DNA from: Robertkochia solimangrovi
Lineage (GTDB): Bacteria; Bacteroidota; Bacteroidia; Flavobacteriales; Flavobacteriaceae
Length of the DNA: 64,000 bases
Direction: 5' to 3'
Assembly: GCF_007279655.1 (NCBI RefSeq)
Contig: NZ_QKWN01000001.1
Span: 248,001 to 312,000, forward strand
A program made the translations under genes and the position numbers. Positions 17,628-26,886 of this stretch are shown here, one piece after another. How positions within the stretch are numbered: the stretch's first letter is position 1; every line of letters begins with the position of its first letter. The notes beneath the pieces were generated by a model that was given only the letters and a program-made list of their open reading frames with translations, was not told the origin of the DNA and did not search any database.

Positions 17628-19304
17628 TTATTTGTTTTTGGTAATCGTGGTTTCTATAAATCCGGCCAGTTCCGTGTAACCTGCCATTAGTTCTTCATAA
17701 TAGGCCAGTTTATCCGATTGCGGTTGATATTCCGCTTCGAAATCACTACCCAGGTGCTTACTGGCCTCGTTAACATTCGGATAGACTCCGCCCACTACCG
17801 CAGCGTAGATCGCAGCACCTAAAGCTGGCGCCTGATCTGAAGCTGCCACCATGATTGGCTTGTTCAACACATCGGCCAATGTTTGCATAATGAAAGGTGA
17901 TTTACGCGCCACCCCACCGATACCGGTGACACTGTCGATGCGCACCCCTTCCGCTTCAAAGCGATCAACGATCATCTTAGAACCAAAACAGATAGCATTT
18001 ACCAGTGCATTGAAGATATGTGGTGCACGGGTACCCAGGGAAAGCCCGGATATCGCCGCTTTCAATTCCTGATTTGCATCGGGAGTTCTTCGCCCATTGA
18101 TCCAGTCCAGTGCGATCGGAATACTTTGATCGGCACTCAGGCTGGCGGCTTCTTCAGAAAGTTTTGCGATAAAGGTATTATCGACCTGCTCTTTCAGTGC
18201 GCTTCGCTGTTCTTCGGTAAGAATATCAGATGTATACACCAGCGTTTCCAACGGCCAGGAAAGCACATCCTTAAACCAGGCTAAAAGATCACCAAAAGCA
18301 GACTGACCTGCTTCCAGACCTACCAGTCCGGGAATTACCGATCCGTCTACCTGTCCGCAAATACCATTAACAGTATTAGCTCCTACATCTTCATTATCAG
18401 CTACGATAATATCGCAGGTGGAAGTACCCATCACACGAACCAGATTGTGCTCCTGCACCTTGGCTCCTACCGCTCCGGCATGTGCATCAAAGGTACCTAC
18501 GGCAATAACGGTATCTGTGGTAAGTCCGAGCTTTTCAGCCCACTCCTCATTCAGGTTACCGGCGGCTTCATCTGAAGTATAGGTTTCTGTATATAATCGG
18601 TCTCTTAAAGCTGCAAGTTCCGGATCCAGTTTGCTTAAAAATTCTTTCGACGGAAGTCCTCCCCATTCACTGTGCCACATCGCCTTATGCCCGGCGGCAC
18701 ATCTGCTTCTGCGGAAACTTTCCAGATCCTTATTATCGGCGAGTACATAGGTGAGGTAATCACAATGCTCCATCCAGGTATGTGCAGCTTCCTTTACGCC
18801 GGCATCCTCACGGATAATATGCAAAATCTTAGCCCAGAACCATTCCGATGAATAGATCCCTCCTTCATATTTACTATAATCAGGACCTCCCCAGCTTTTG
18901 CATAGTTCATTGATCTCTGCAGCTTCTTTAACGGCGGTATGATCTTTCCACAGCACCATCATGGCGTTAGGATTCTCTTCAAATCCCTCCTCAAAAACCA
19001 AAGGCTGCCCTTCAGCGGTTAACGCCATCGGAGAGGAACCGGTGGTGTCGATACAAATCGCCTTTACGGATGCTGCGGGAACCCCGCTCTCTTGCATAAC
19101 CCCTTTGATCGTATTTTCCAATCCTTCTAAGTGATCCAGAGGATGTTGGCGAAATTGATTTATGATGGGTTTACAATATTGCTTTTCTTTCCAGCGCTGA
19201 TAATAATGTACCGATGAGGCCACTTCTGCTCCATCTGCGCTGTTTACCAGTACCGCCCTAACCGAGTCGGTACCGTAGTCTAATCCTATTACGTATGTTT
19301 TCAT
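17628..19304 (-). CDS. araB: L-ribulokinase
   Basis: A 558-residue FGGY-family kinase that phosphorylates L-ribulose with ATP. The N-terminal phosphate-binding loop reads VIGLDYGTDSVRAVLV, with the second motif AICIDTTGSSPMAL and the C-terminal ATPase segment TGIGGVARKSPFIMQ. The length agrees with AraB (about 560). It is the first of the intracellular genes. The 77-bp gap before it holds a -7 box (TATATTTG) and a 21-bp inverted repeat likely bound by AraR, so araB-araD-araA-epimerase-symporter can be transcribed from its own promoter as well as by read-through. Confidence 0.97.
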   Translation of the reverse strand: MKTYVIGLDYGTDSVRAVLVNSADGAEVASSVHYYQRWKEKQYCKPIINQFRQHPLDHLEGLENTIKGVMQESGVPAASVKAICIDTTGSSPMALTAEGQPLVFEEGFEENPNAMMVLWKDHTAVKEAAEINELCKSWGGPDYSKYEGGIYSSEWFWAKILHIIREDAGVKEAAHTWMEHCDYLTYVLADNKDLESFRRSRCAAGHKAMWHSEWGGLPSKEFLSKLDPELAALRDRLYTETYTSDEAAGNLNEEWAEKLGLTTDTVIAVGTFDAHAGAVGAKVQEHNLVRVMGTSTCDIIVADNEDVGANTVNGICGQVDGSVIPGLVGLEAGQSAFGDLLAWFKDVLSWPLETLVYTSDILTEEQRSALKEQVDNTFIAKLSEEAASLSADQSIPIALDWINGRRTPDANQELKAAISGLSLGTRAPHIFNALVNAICFGSKMIVDRFEAEGVRIDSVTGIGGVARKSPFIMQTLADVLNKPIMVAASDQAPALGAAIYAAVVGGVYPNVNEASKHLGSDFEAEYQPQSDKLAYYEELMAGYTELAGFIETTITKNK

Positions 19305-19329
19305 TTCAGTAGTGCTTTAACAGGGTCAG

Positions 19330-19337
19330 CAAATATA
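19330..19337 (-). promoter_or_regulatory. -7 box of the araB promoter
   Basis: The minus strand reads TATATTTG, a perfect TAnnTTTG match, 25 nt before the araB ATG. The AraR-like palindrome at 19348-19368 covers the spacer and -33 region. Confidence 0.6.
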
Positions 19338-19347
19338 GTAAAAATAT

Positions 19348-19368
19348 TAAGTGTTGATTAAACACTTA
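19348..19368. promoter_or_regulatory. Putative AraR operator (21-bp palindrome)
   Basis: TAAGTGTT and AACACTTA are perfect 8-bp inverted arms around GATTA. The site lies just upstream of the araB -7 box, where a bound repressor would block RNA polymerase. Assignment to AraR is inferred from position and from a degenerate copy at 33236-33256 next to araR. Confidence 0.7.
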
Positions 19369-19381
19369 TAAAAACTTTATC

Positions 19382-21373
19382 TTATCTGTAGCTGAGTTTG
19401 ATCACATTAAGTGACTGCCCTTCTAATTCTATTTCTACCTTATCCGATCCGGTTTTTATCTCTTGGGTTACGGGGCTTACATGCATTGGATCATCCAATG
19501 AATTCTCTGCGGAGAGGTCTGTCGCGACCAACTTCACCAATGTCGCTTTACGTTTCACCTTATTTCCACTGATATCAATACTCACGGTACTTTTATTGGA
19601 AGCTGTATTAACAAGCTTGATAATAATTTCGCCGGCCCTGGTATCTTTAACCGCAGAAGCATAAATTTCCTGTTGCCCGATAACAGCCTCACCTCCTTTG
19701 GTAATCTTCAACAGCTTGTCGCCACTATTCATTCCAAATAACTTTTGTACATAATAATTTGGAGTACCATAGGATCTAAGGTTATCGAACCATAAAAGAT
19801 CCGGAGTCCATTGCCATCCTTCTACATGCGCCATTAGCGGGGCATAGGATGTCAGGTGAACCACATCTGCATTGCGCTCCAAACCGGTCATAAAAGCCGC
19901 TTCAGCAAGTGCACATTCCCAATTGTTCTTGTTCTCGGGACTTGCGATTGCAACACTTTGAGCTGCATATTCACCTGCAAAGATCTTTGGCCCGTTTCTG
20001 TCATAACTATCATATCGATCAGCATTCTCACGAAACCATTGCGGACTCCTGTAATAATGCTCATCAACGATCTCAGCATCTAACTTCTTGAGTTCTTCCA
20101 TGCCATATTCAAAGAAATCACCATCTGGAAACGGTCCACTACCGGATACGATGATCATCTCAGGATAAGCAGCCTTTATCGCTTTTGCAAAAACTTTATA
20201 TCGATCGATATAATCAGGACCCCACTGTTCATTTCCTACACCGATATATTTAAGGTCGAAAGGTTCCGGATGTCCCATATCGTTTCTGATCTTACCCCAG
20301 GTGGTAGTTATAGCTCCATTTGCAAATTCTATAAGGTCTAGTGCATCCTGTACATACGGATCGAGTTCATCCATTGGAACCAATTCTCCAGTATTGAACT
20401 GACAGGCCATCCCGCAACTCAAAATTGGTAAGGGTTCTGCACCAAGATCTTCAGACAATTGGAAATACTCAAAAAAACCTATTCCGAAGCTCTGAAAATA
20501 ATCAGGAGTCAGTCGATGACTGAACTCGGTATTCCATCGATTGATGAGAATCTCCCGGTCTTCAACCGGACCAACCGTTTTCTTCCATTGATAACGCTGC
20601 TCAAGTGTTCTTCCTTCCACGATACACCCTCCGGGGAATCTAAGAAATCCCGGATTCAATCCATCAAGAAGCTCCACGATATCCTTTCTTAAACCATTCT
20701 TACGTCCTTTCCACGTATCTGTAGGAAACAATGAGATCATATCCAGATCGATCACTCCAGTACCTTCAAAACGAATGCTGAACTTCGCTTTTTCTTCGGT
20801 ACGATTTGCTGTGAACATCACCTCATAGGTTTTCCATTCAGCGCTGTTCGGAGTGATCTTACTTTCTGCTAAAACCTTATTTTCACTATCGACTAGTTCG
20901 ACAATGATTCCGGTAATACCTCTTTCCGGCAAAGCAGCATCCACAGACAATCGGTATTCCGCACCCTGCTTTACTCCCATTCCACGAAATCCATTGTTGA
21001 TCATGGAATACCCCGCAGCATTATTTACGGTAACCCTGCAATAATTTCTATTGGTGGGAGCACCTTCATAGCGAACAGGCACCGCGATTCCCGAATCAGA
21101 ATTATAGGAATGACGATCACTATTGGGTTGTTCCCAACCCATTAAAGGATCGAGAAACTCAAATGAACGGTTTTTAATCATTTCCGCATATAAACCGCCA
21201 TCTGCGGCAAAATTAATATCCTCAAAGAAGATACCATACATCGTAGGCTGCACTTCTGAAACTTCGTTAGAAGCATTCAACTGTAATTGAACATCCTGGG
21301 CAGAGGTCAACACCCCTGCAGTCATAAATCCAGCACCAATGGCACTTTTTATCAGGTCTTGTAATCGAAACAT
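19382..21373 (-). CDS. GH51 alpha-L-arabinofuranosidase with internal CBM4/9-like domain
   Basis: A 663-residue exported glycosidase that removes terminal alpha-L-arabinofuranosyl units. The signal peptide ends near TSAQ. The N-terminal strand YGIFFEDINFAADGGLYAEM belongs to the large GH51 type found in plants and actinomycetes. A carbohydrate-binding-module-like insert (about residues 95-215, from NRNYCRVTV to IDLDMISLFP) follows. The catalytic barrel holds LRFPGGCIVEG, the acid/base Glu in GVGNEQWGPDY and the nucleophile Glu in IFAGEYAAQ. A C-terminal beta-sandwich ends the protein. The ATG overlaps the GH127 stop (TAATG). Confidence 0.93.
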   Translation of the reverse strand: MFRLQDLIKSAIGAGFMTAGVLTSAQDVQLQLNASNEVSEVQPTMYGIFFEDINFAADGGLYAEMIKNRSFEFLDPLMGWEQPNSDRHSYNSDSGIAVPVRYEGAPTNRNYCRVTVNNAAGYSMINNGFRGMGVKQGAEYRLSVDAALPERGITGIIVELVDSENKVLAESKITPNSAEWKTYEVMFTANRTEEKAKFSIRFEGTGVIDLDMISLFPTDTWKGRKNGLRKDIVELLDGLNPGFLRFPGGCIVEGRTLEQRYQWKKTVGPVEDREILINRWNTEFSHRLTPDYFQSFGIGFFEYFQLSEDLGAEPLPILSCGMACQFNTGELVPMDELDPYVQDALDLIEFANGAITTTWGKIRNDMGHPEPFDLKYIGVGNEQWGPDYIDRYKVFAKAIKAAYPEMIIVSGSGPFPDGDFFEYGMEELKKLDAEIVDEHYYRSPQWFRENADRYDSYDRNGPKIFAGEYAAQSVAIASPENKNNWECALAEAAFMTGLERNADVVHLTSYAPLMAHVEGWQWTPDLLWFDNLRSYGTPNYYVQKLFGMNSGDKLLKITKGGEAVIGQQEIYASAVKDTRAGEIIIKLVNTASNKSTVSIDISGNKVKRKATLVKLVATDLSAENSLDDPMHVSPVTQEIKTGSDKVEIELEGQSLNVIKLSYR

Positions 21374-23352
21374 TAATTCTCAACTTTTTCGTTAAGCCAA
21401 ACTTTCATTTTCCCAATTCCCCTGTTAGACCAGCTGTAATAAGGAATTGCATTTATATTATCGCTTTGCAACATGTTGATTCCCCCGAGTAATTCAGGTT
21501 TTTCAACAATTTGAAACTTATCTGTACTTGAAATCGAAATATTGTCAATATCAGTATTATCCATTTCCTCCACTGCATAAACAAGCGGACCATATTCCAA
21601 TGCGAGTTTACCCTGGTCCTCTGTAACTGCAGCATTAGCCTTTACAAAACGTGGCTCCATCGGAATATTCATGGTGATCTTATCTCCCGCCTTCCAGGAT
21701 CTTTTTAATACGATATATCCCTCCTCGATGGTGGGTGTAATATTTTCTCCATTGACCGTAACAGAAGGAGTAAGGTCTGCAGTATTCACATAGCTGTACA
21801 GATCACCCGGTAAAACTTCATTTCTGGACCAGCCGGGAACTCTTAATTTCACAGTGAACTCTTCAATTCTTTTTGGCTCCAATTCAAGATTCACGTCACC
21901 CTTCCATGGATATCCTGAACGTTGCTCTATAGTAACACTTCCATCGGCAAGATCGATCTCTGAATCGGATGAAGCATATAAGTTCACATAGATCTCATCG
22001 TTCTTTTTTGAATACATCAATCCGGGAATCGCCGGAATGAATCGAATAAGGTTTGTCGGACAACATGAACAATCGAACCAGGACTGACGTGTACATGCGC
22101 CTCGGTTGAACTCATATTTTCCATCGGATTCCAAGGCGTTCGGATAAAAGAAATGCACCCCATCCAAAGAGATTCCGGATATAAGTCCGTTATAAAGGGT
22201 TCGCTCAATGATATCGTAGTACTTAACATCTCCATTGATATTATGAAGTCGTTGGTTCCAATAAACGTCTCCGATAGCTGCACAGGTTTCATTATAAGCA
22301 GTTAGATTCGGTAATTCATAATTCTCACCAAAAGCTTCCCCGTCATGTTTTGCGCCAATACCCCCGGTCACATACATTTTCTTATTGACCATGTTATCCC
22401 ATAAGGCATTTACAGCATTGTAATAGGCACTATCCTGCTCAAGAGCAGCAATATCAGTCATAGCCGCATACATATAGACTGCGCGTACTGCATGACCGAC
22501 AACTTCATCCTGATCGATTACAGGTACATGATCTTGTGAATAGGCTCCGAATAGTTTATGATTTTCAGGATCTCCACGATGATCGAGGAAATATTTAGAA
22601 AGGGTAAGATAGTCTTCTCTCCCTGTGATCTGATACAACTTGATCAACCCAGTTTCTATGATCTGATGTCCCGGAACCGCATGAATCTTTTCAGTGCCGT
22701 CACCAAATGTATTCACCATCAGGTCTGCATTCTTTAAAGCAATATCCAGGAAATTTTTCTTACCCGTAGCCCTGTAATGTGCGGCAGCGGCTTCGTATAA
22801 ATGTCCTGCATTATACAGTTCATGACTCATGAATAATGACTCCCAGCGTTTTCCTTCTTTGACTTCAACCCAGGTAGCCGGAGGTTGTGCAGGGTTAATA
22901 GTTCTCCAGGTAGTCAGATATCCATCTTTTTCCTGTCCTATTGCTACAATTCCGATGAGTGAATCCAGCAACTGACTCAATTGTTCATTCGGCGAACTGA
23001 TCAGAGAGTACGATGCTCCTTCAATAATCTTATAAACATCTGTATCATCGAATGGCATCGCTCCTTTAACAGTTCCTTCCAATTGACCTCCGGCCATCAG
23101 GAAGTTATCAAGTCTGCCTTCCTCCCGGCATTTCTCGATAGCAAATTCAATCGTCTTTTGTTGAACCCGTTCAATCACAGGCAACCAAAATGAATCTTTT
23201 AATTTTACATCTCGAATATTAACAGGCTCAAGATGATAGGCCAATGCTGGAAGATTACTCTCCATAGTTGCCTCACTCTTGTCCTCCACTTTTTTACAAG
23301 ATGTTAAACATATAACTCCCGTAAAAATTCCTAAAAAAACAGATCTTATCAT
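21373..23352 (-). CDS. GH127 beta-L-arabinofuranosidase, lipoprotein
   Basis: A 659-residue enzyme of glycoside hydrolase family 127 (formerly DUF1680), cleaving beta-L-arabinofuranosyl linkages. Key residues include the catalytic/zinc cysteines in WFDCSCCPTNLIRF and the zinc-binding Glu in GEAFGENYELPN, followed by AYNETCAAIG. The preferred start (ATG 23350-23352) gives a lipoprotein signal MIRSVFLGIFTGVICLTSC, whereas the longer frame begins 45 nt upstream inside the preceding gene. The ATG shares its A with the GH43 stop (TAATG), and its own stop overlaps the next ATG in the same way, so three enzymes are translationally coupled. Confidence 0.93.
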   Translation of the reverse strand: MIRSVFLGIFTGVICLTSCKKVEDKSEATMESNLPALAYHLEPVNIRDVKLKDSFWLPVIERVQQKTIEFAIEKCREEGRLDNFLMAGGQLEGTVKGAMPFDDTDVYKIIEGASYSLISSPNEQLSQLLDSLIGIVAIGQEKDGYLTTWRTINPAQPPATWVEVKEGKRWESLFMSHELYNAGHLYEAAAAHYRATGKKNFLDIALKNADLMVNTFGDGTEKIHAVPGHQIIETGLIKLYQITGREDYLTLSKYFLDHRGDPENHKLFGAYSQDHVPVIDQDEVVGHAVRAVYMYAAMTDIAALEQDSAYYNAVNALWDNMVNKKMYVTGGIGAKHDGEAFGENYELPNLTAYNETCAAIGDVYWNQRLHNINGDVKYYDIIERTLYNGLISGISLDGVHFFYPNALESDGKYEFNRGACTRQSWFDCSCCPTNLIRFIPAIPGLMYSKKNDEIYVNLYASSDSEIDLADGSVTIEQRSGYPWKGDVNLELEPKRIEEFTVKLRVPGWSRNEVLPGDLYSYVNTADLTPSVTVNGENITPTIEEGYIVLKRSWKAGDKITMNIPMEPRFVKANAAVTEDQGKLALEYGPLVYAVEEMDNTDIDNISISSTDKFQIVEKPELLGGINMLQSDNINAIPYYSWSNRGIGKMKVWLNEKVEN

Positions 23353-24332
23353 TATAATACATTTGATTTTAATTCTGGCCAGTCTGCGGCATCCCATTTA
23401 AGTTCCGAAACTTTCAATTTGGGTGCACCGTTCTCACTGGCGTCATATGCGTGAAAAAATATATAATCTTTATTTTCAAAAGTATAAACACTGCAATGTC
23501 CGGCTCCATACCATTTCTTATTTCCTTGTATAATCAAAGTTCCGCCACCTTGATTCAATCGTTTTCCATCTTTATCTAAATAAGGCCCCTGTACATTTTT
23601 TGAACGTCCCACTACGACTTTATAAGTACTGTTTTCCCCACGACAACACAGGTCCCAGGATAAAAATTGATAATAGTATCCGTTCTTTTTAAATATGAAG
23701 GGAGCTTCCAAAGCCGCATCCCCCGGATCGGTATCTTCTAATTCGAAACTTCGTTCTCTACGCGCTATTGTATACCATTCTTCCGGCGCTGCGACGCTTT
23801 TAAGGGATTCGTTTAACTTCACTAATTTAAGTCCATCCCAAAATGATCCAAATGCCAGCCATGGAGTCCCCGAATCATCAAATACCAGATTAGGATCTAT
23901 GGCGTTCCACAGATCACGATTCGGATAAGACCGGACAACGATTCCCTGATCTACCCATTTAAATCCGGGATCTTCCGGATTTAAGGTTGTATTAGTTACA
24001 AGTCCGATTGCAGAAGTGTTTTTAGCAAAAGCAGAAATTGAGTAATAAAGATAATATACGCCCTTATGGAAAGTGATATCCGGTGCCCAGATATGATTTT
24101 TAAAATCAGGTACTACTTCATCCGCCCACACTGGCTTTTCCGGGAATACCGGCGCCTCCTTTTTCCAGGTAACCATATCCTTGCTACTGAAACAAGCGAT
24201 TCCTTTGCCGGTACAATAGAGATAATACATCTCTCCTGATTTAATAACCACTGGGTCATGAACATATGTATCCTGACCGAAGACGGAACAGATCGATAAA
24301 ATCAGTAAGCAGAAAACAAAATTACTTTTCAT
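23352..24332 (-). CDS. GH43 enzyme, endo-arabinanase-like, exported
   Basis: A 326-residue five-bladed beta-propeller glycosidase with a cleavable signal peptide ending FGQ. The three catalytic carboxylates of GH43 can be placed: base Asp in YVHDPVVI, pKa-modulating Asp in NAIDPNLVF, and acid Glu in ALEAPFIFKKNGYYYQF. The layout IWAPDITFHKGVYYLYYS plus GSFWDGLKLVKL is closest to arabinan endo-1,5-alpha-L-arabinosidases, but an exo-acting arabinofuranosidase cannot be excluded. It starts 10 nt after another GH43 gene and is coupled to GH127. Confidence 0.88.
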   Translation of the reverse strand: MKSNFVFCLLILSICSVFGQDTYVHDPVVIKSGEMYYLYCTGKGIACFSSKDMVTWKKEAPVFPEKPVWADEVVPDFKNHIWAPDITFHKGVYYLYYSISAFAKNTSAIGLVTNTTLNPEDPGFKWVDQGIVVRSYPNRDLWNAIDPNLVFDDSGTPWLAFGSFWDGLKLVKLNESLKSVAAPEEWYTIARRERSFELEDTDPGDAALEAPFIFKKNGYYYQFLSWDLCCRGENSTYKVVVGRSKNVQGPYLDKDGKRLNQGGGTLIIQGNKKWYGAGHCSVYTFENKDYIFFHAYDASENGAPKLKVSELKWDAADWPELKSNVL

Positions 24333-24342
24333 CCTTGATAAT

Positions 24343-25341
24343 TTACAATTGGATACCTTCAGAGGTCATTACAACCCGCCTCATCGTACCATCTTCATTA
24401 TAGTACAGCTGGTCAACACAAACGGATCGGTGAAAACTTCCCCCATTGGGCTGTATACCTCCGTTATGATAAATAAAATACCACGTATCTTTATATTCAA
24501 TGATCGACTGATGATTGGTATTGCAGTTTCCTGCCAACTCATTCAGAATACCTTTAAACTCATAAGGCCCTTCGATCGATCGACTCATCGCATAAGCTGT
24601 CTTTTCCGGAAACTGGTATGCGTATGAGAGGTAATACCAGTCATTTGCTTTATGAATCCATGGAGCTTCCGTAAAATTTGGAAGGTCTATAGTTTTTATA
24701 GGTCCATCCAGAGACACCATATCCTCATTTAATTTGGCGTAATAACAAACCGTATTCCCCCAAATCAGCCATGCCTGTCCGTCATCATCAATGAATACAG
24801 TAGGATCGATATCATCCCAGGAAATATTGGTTTCTTTGGTCATATCATTGGTAATCAAAGCCTCCCCGATCGCATCCTTAAAGGGTCCTGTCGGACTATC
24901 AGACACGGCCACCCCTATTGATTTCCCCTCGATACTTCCATGGGAAACGGTTACATACCAGTAGAATTTACCGTTCCTTTCGATTACCTGAGCTGCCCAG
25001 GCATCTCCTGCCGCCCATGAAAAATCTGAAGGCTTTAAAGGAACCGGATGTTCTTTCCAATTCACCATATCGGTCGTGGAATACACCAGCCACTCATCCA
25101 TTTTGTAAAAATGAAAATCATCAGCTGCCATATCATGCCCCGCATAAAGATACACGGTATCGTTATACACCAATGCAGCAGGATCAGCCGTAAACTTATC
25201 CCGAATGACAGGGTTATTGAACTGCCTGGCCATATCAGCATGCTCACCTACTTTATTCTCGGGGATAATTTCACCTGATTTTCCTTTACAGGAAAGAAGA
25301 AAGATCAAAATTCCGAAAACCAGTATTCCTGATATTCTCAT
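24343..25341 (-). CDS. GH43 family arabinofuranosidase/xylosidase-like lipoprotein
   Basis: A 332-residue GH43 protein with a lipoprotein signal (lipobox LLSC, then KGKSGE). It has the catalytic pattern of the family: base Asp in KFTADPAALVYND, the second Asp in WDDIDPTVFIDDDGQAWLIWG, and acid Glu in FTEAPWIHKANDWYYLSYA. The arrangement with HQSIIEYKDTWYFIYHNG near the C-terminus resembles exo-acting arabinofuranosidases that release side-chain or terminal arabinose. It would complement the two endo-type GH43 proteins on either side. Gaps to its neighbours are 10 nt on both sides. Confidence 0.87.
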   Translation of the reverse strand: MRISGILVFGILIFLLSCKGKSGEIIPENKVGEHADMARQFNNPVIRDKFTADPAALVYNDTVYLYAGHDMAADDFHFYKMDEWLVYSTTDMVNWKEHPVPLKPSDFSWAAGDAWAAQVIERNGKFYWYVTVSHGSIEGKSIGVAVSDSPTGPFKDAIGEALITNDMTKETNISWDDIDPTVFIDDDGQAWLIWGNTVCYYAKLNEDMVSLDGPIKTIDLPNFTEAPWIHKANDWYYLSYAYQFPEKTAYAMSRSIEGPYEFKGILNELAGNCNTNHQSIIEYKDTWYFIYHNGGIQPNGGSFHRSVCVDQLYYNEDGTMRRVVMTSEGIQL

Positions 25342-25351
25342 TATTTTTTAA

Positions 25352-26875
25352 TTAGTTAATCTTTTTACCCCAAATGGCAGTACCATCATTGTTCAATCCA
25401 CTTAATAAAACAGTCTTCACGACATTATTCTCCCAGTCTCTTCCAAATTCCGCATATAGAATATCGGTATACCCGTTTGCCCAGCTTAAGGTAAGCCAGG
25501 GTGCATCATAAGACCATGTACTTCCTGAATCACCGTTCAAGGTTCCATCAGTTCCCAGAACCAAGGAGATTGAAGTTTGAAAATCAGGAGATGTTTGTTC
25601 TTTATCATAACCTGGAACAACTGTATATCCTAAAATGATCTGCTCATAGGTCCCGGCCAGATCAGCATTGGTGATCCCGGTAGATTCCACCATCGCATAC
25701 CGCTCCGGTGAAACGATAGGCCAGCCATCTTCAGTCCAGTGTATTTTCCTCACATGTAAGACCATATAATAACTATCGATACCCGGCCTTCCCTGATGCG
25801 CCATAAAGTATTGACCGCCTCCATCATTGAAGACCGCAGGATGTGAGACTCCCTGCCAACCGGAATGACCATCAAATTTGTAAGGTGCGAGAATCATCGG
25901 AAAATTATCAGTTTCCGTATTTATGTCATTACCATTATAATCCAGAAACGGACCTTCAGGTGTATCACTGCGACCTACTCTTACGTTATATTTTGTTTGC
26001 AACCAATCATATGAAATGAACATAAAATACTTATCCAGGCTCTCATTGTAGATCACCTCGGCCCCTTCAATATTCCCATTTACAATGCCGCCGGTGAATC
26101 CTCTTTGTGCCACCCGCTCTCCTTTAAAACCAGAATTCAATGCCAATCCTGTGGCTGGATCCAATGGCAATCTATAGATACCATCCCATGCCGAACCATA
26201 GTAGAACCAATGCTCTCCGGTAGGGGTTACCACTACCGTCGGATCGATGGCATTGGTTTGAACAGTTGCATCATCCTGTGAAGTCACGACCAAACCTTTT
26301 TCAGTCCATGGACCAAGAGGACTACTTGCCGTAGCCAGTCCGATGACACTTAATCTGGGTACAGCACTGCTTAACGAATAATATAATCGGTATTCATTGC
26401 CATATTTATAAATGAAGGGTGCCCAAAGCGCCTGAAAAGGTTCACCACCTTTTGATTTTATAAACTGTGATCCTTTTGCCGGAATACCATCGAACACCCA
26501 ACCAACAAAATCCCATTTCAACAGATCTTTTGATTTTCTGATCTGTATTCCCGGTTTTACCTCCGCACCATAGGCCACATCGGTATTGTACAGATAATAG
26601 GTGTCACCTTCCTTTACCACAGACGGATCATGAACATTATAGGGACCCCATCGATAGACATTTTCTACTGGAGCGAGCTCCCCGTATGTGTCTGCATATG
26701 TGGAAAAATCAAAACCTGTTTCCTCTTCCGGCTCTTCTGGGACTTCCGATATTTCAGGTGTCTCCTTACCAGCATCGGGGTCAGCAGGAGAATCCTTTGA
26801 ACAACCCGTAAACGATAACCCTGTAAAAATTATCGCCGGTATCAGAACATATATCGAGCATTTGTTTTTTTTCAT
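25352..26875 (-). CDS. GH43 arabinan endo-1,5-alpha-L-arabinosidase, lipoprotein
   Basis: A 507-residue lipoprotein (lipobox FTGC, followed by SKDSPADPDAGKE and an acidic Pro/Glu linker) that probably sits on the cell surface. The propeller domain spans about residues 70-390: base Asp in YNVHDPSVVKEG, FQALWAPFIYKYG, second Asp in NAIDPTVVVTP, and acid Glu in NIEGAEVIYNES. A conserved HPAVFNDGGGQYFMAHQGR lies in the last blade. A C-terminal beta-sandwich of roughly 110 residues follows, as in two-domain endo-arabinanases of Bacteroides. It should cut the alpha-1,5 arabinan backbone before SusCD import (inference). It is adjacent to GH51. Confidence 0.9.
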   Translation of the reverse strand: MKKNKCSIYVLIPAIIFTGLSFTGCSKDSPADPDAGKETPEISEVPEEPEEETGFDFSTYADTYGELAPVENVYRWGPYNVHDPSVVKEGDTYYLYNTDVAYGAEVKPGIQIRKSKDLLKWDFVGWVFDGIPAKGSQFIKSKGGEPFQALWAPFIYKYGNEYRLYYSLSSAVPRLSVIGLATASSPLGPWTEKGLVVTSQDDATVQTNAIDPTVVVTPTGEHWFYYGSAWDGIYRLPLDPATGLALNSGFKGERVAQRGFTGGIVNGNIEGAEVIYNESLDKYFMFISYDWLQTKYNVRVGRSDTPEGPFLDYNGNDINTETDNFPMILAPYKFDGHSGWQGVSHPAVFNDGGGQYFMAHQGRPGIDSYYMVLHVRKIHWTEDGWPIVSPERYAMVESTGITNADLAGTYEQIILGYTVVPGYDKEQTSPDFQTSISLVLGTDGTLNGDSGSTWSYDAPWLTLSWANGYTDILYAEFGRDWENNVVKTVLLSGLNNDGTAIWGKKIN

Positions 26876-26886
26876 TCTTATCGAGA

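Noticed and set aside
23353-23397. N-terminal extension of the GH127 frame
   Set aside because: It overlaps the GH43 gene and would bury the lipoprotein signal; the TAATG overlap supports the later ATG.
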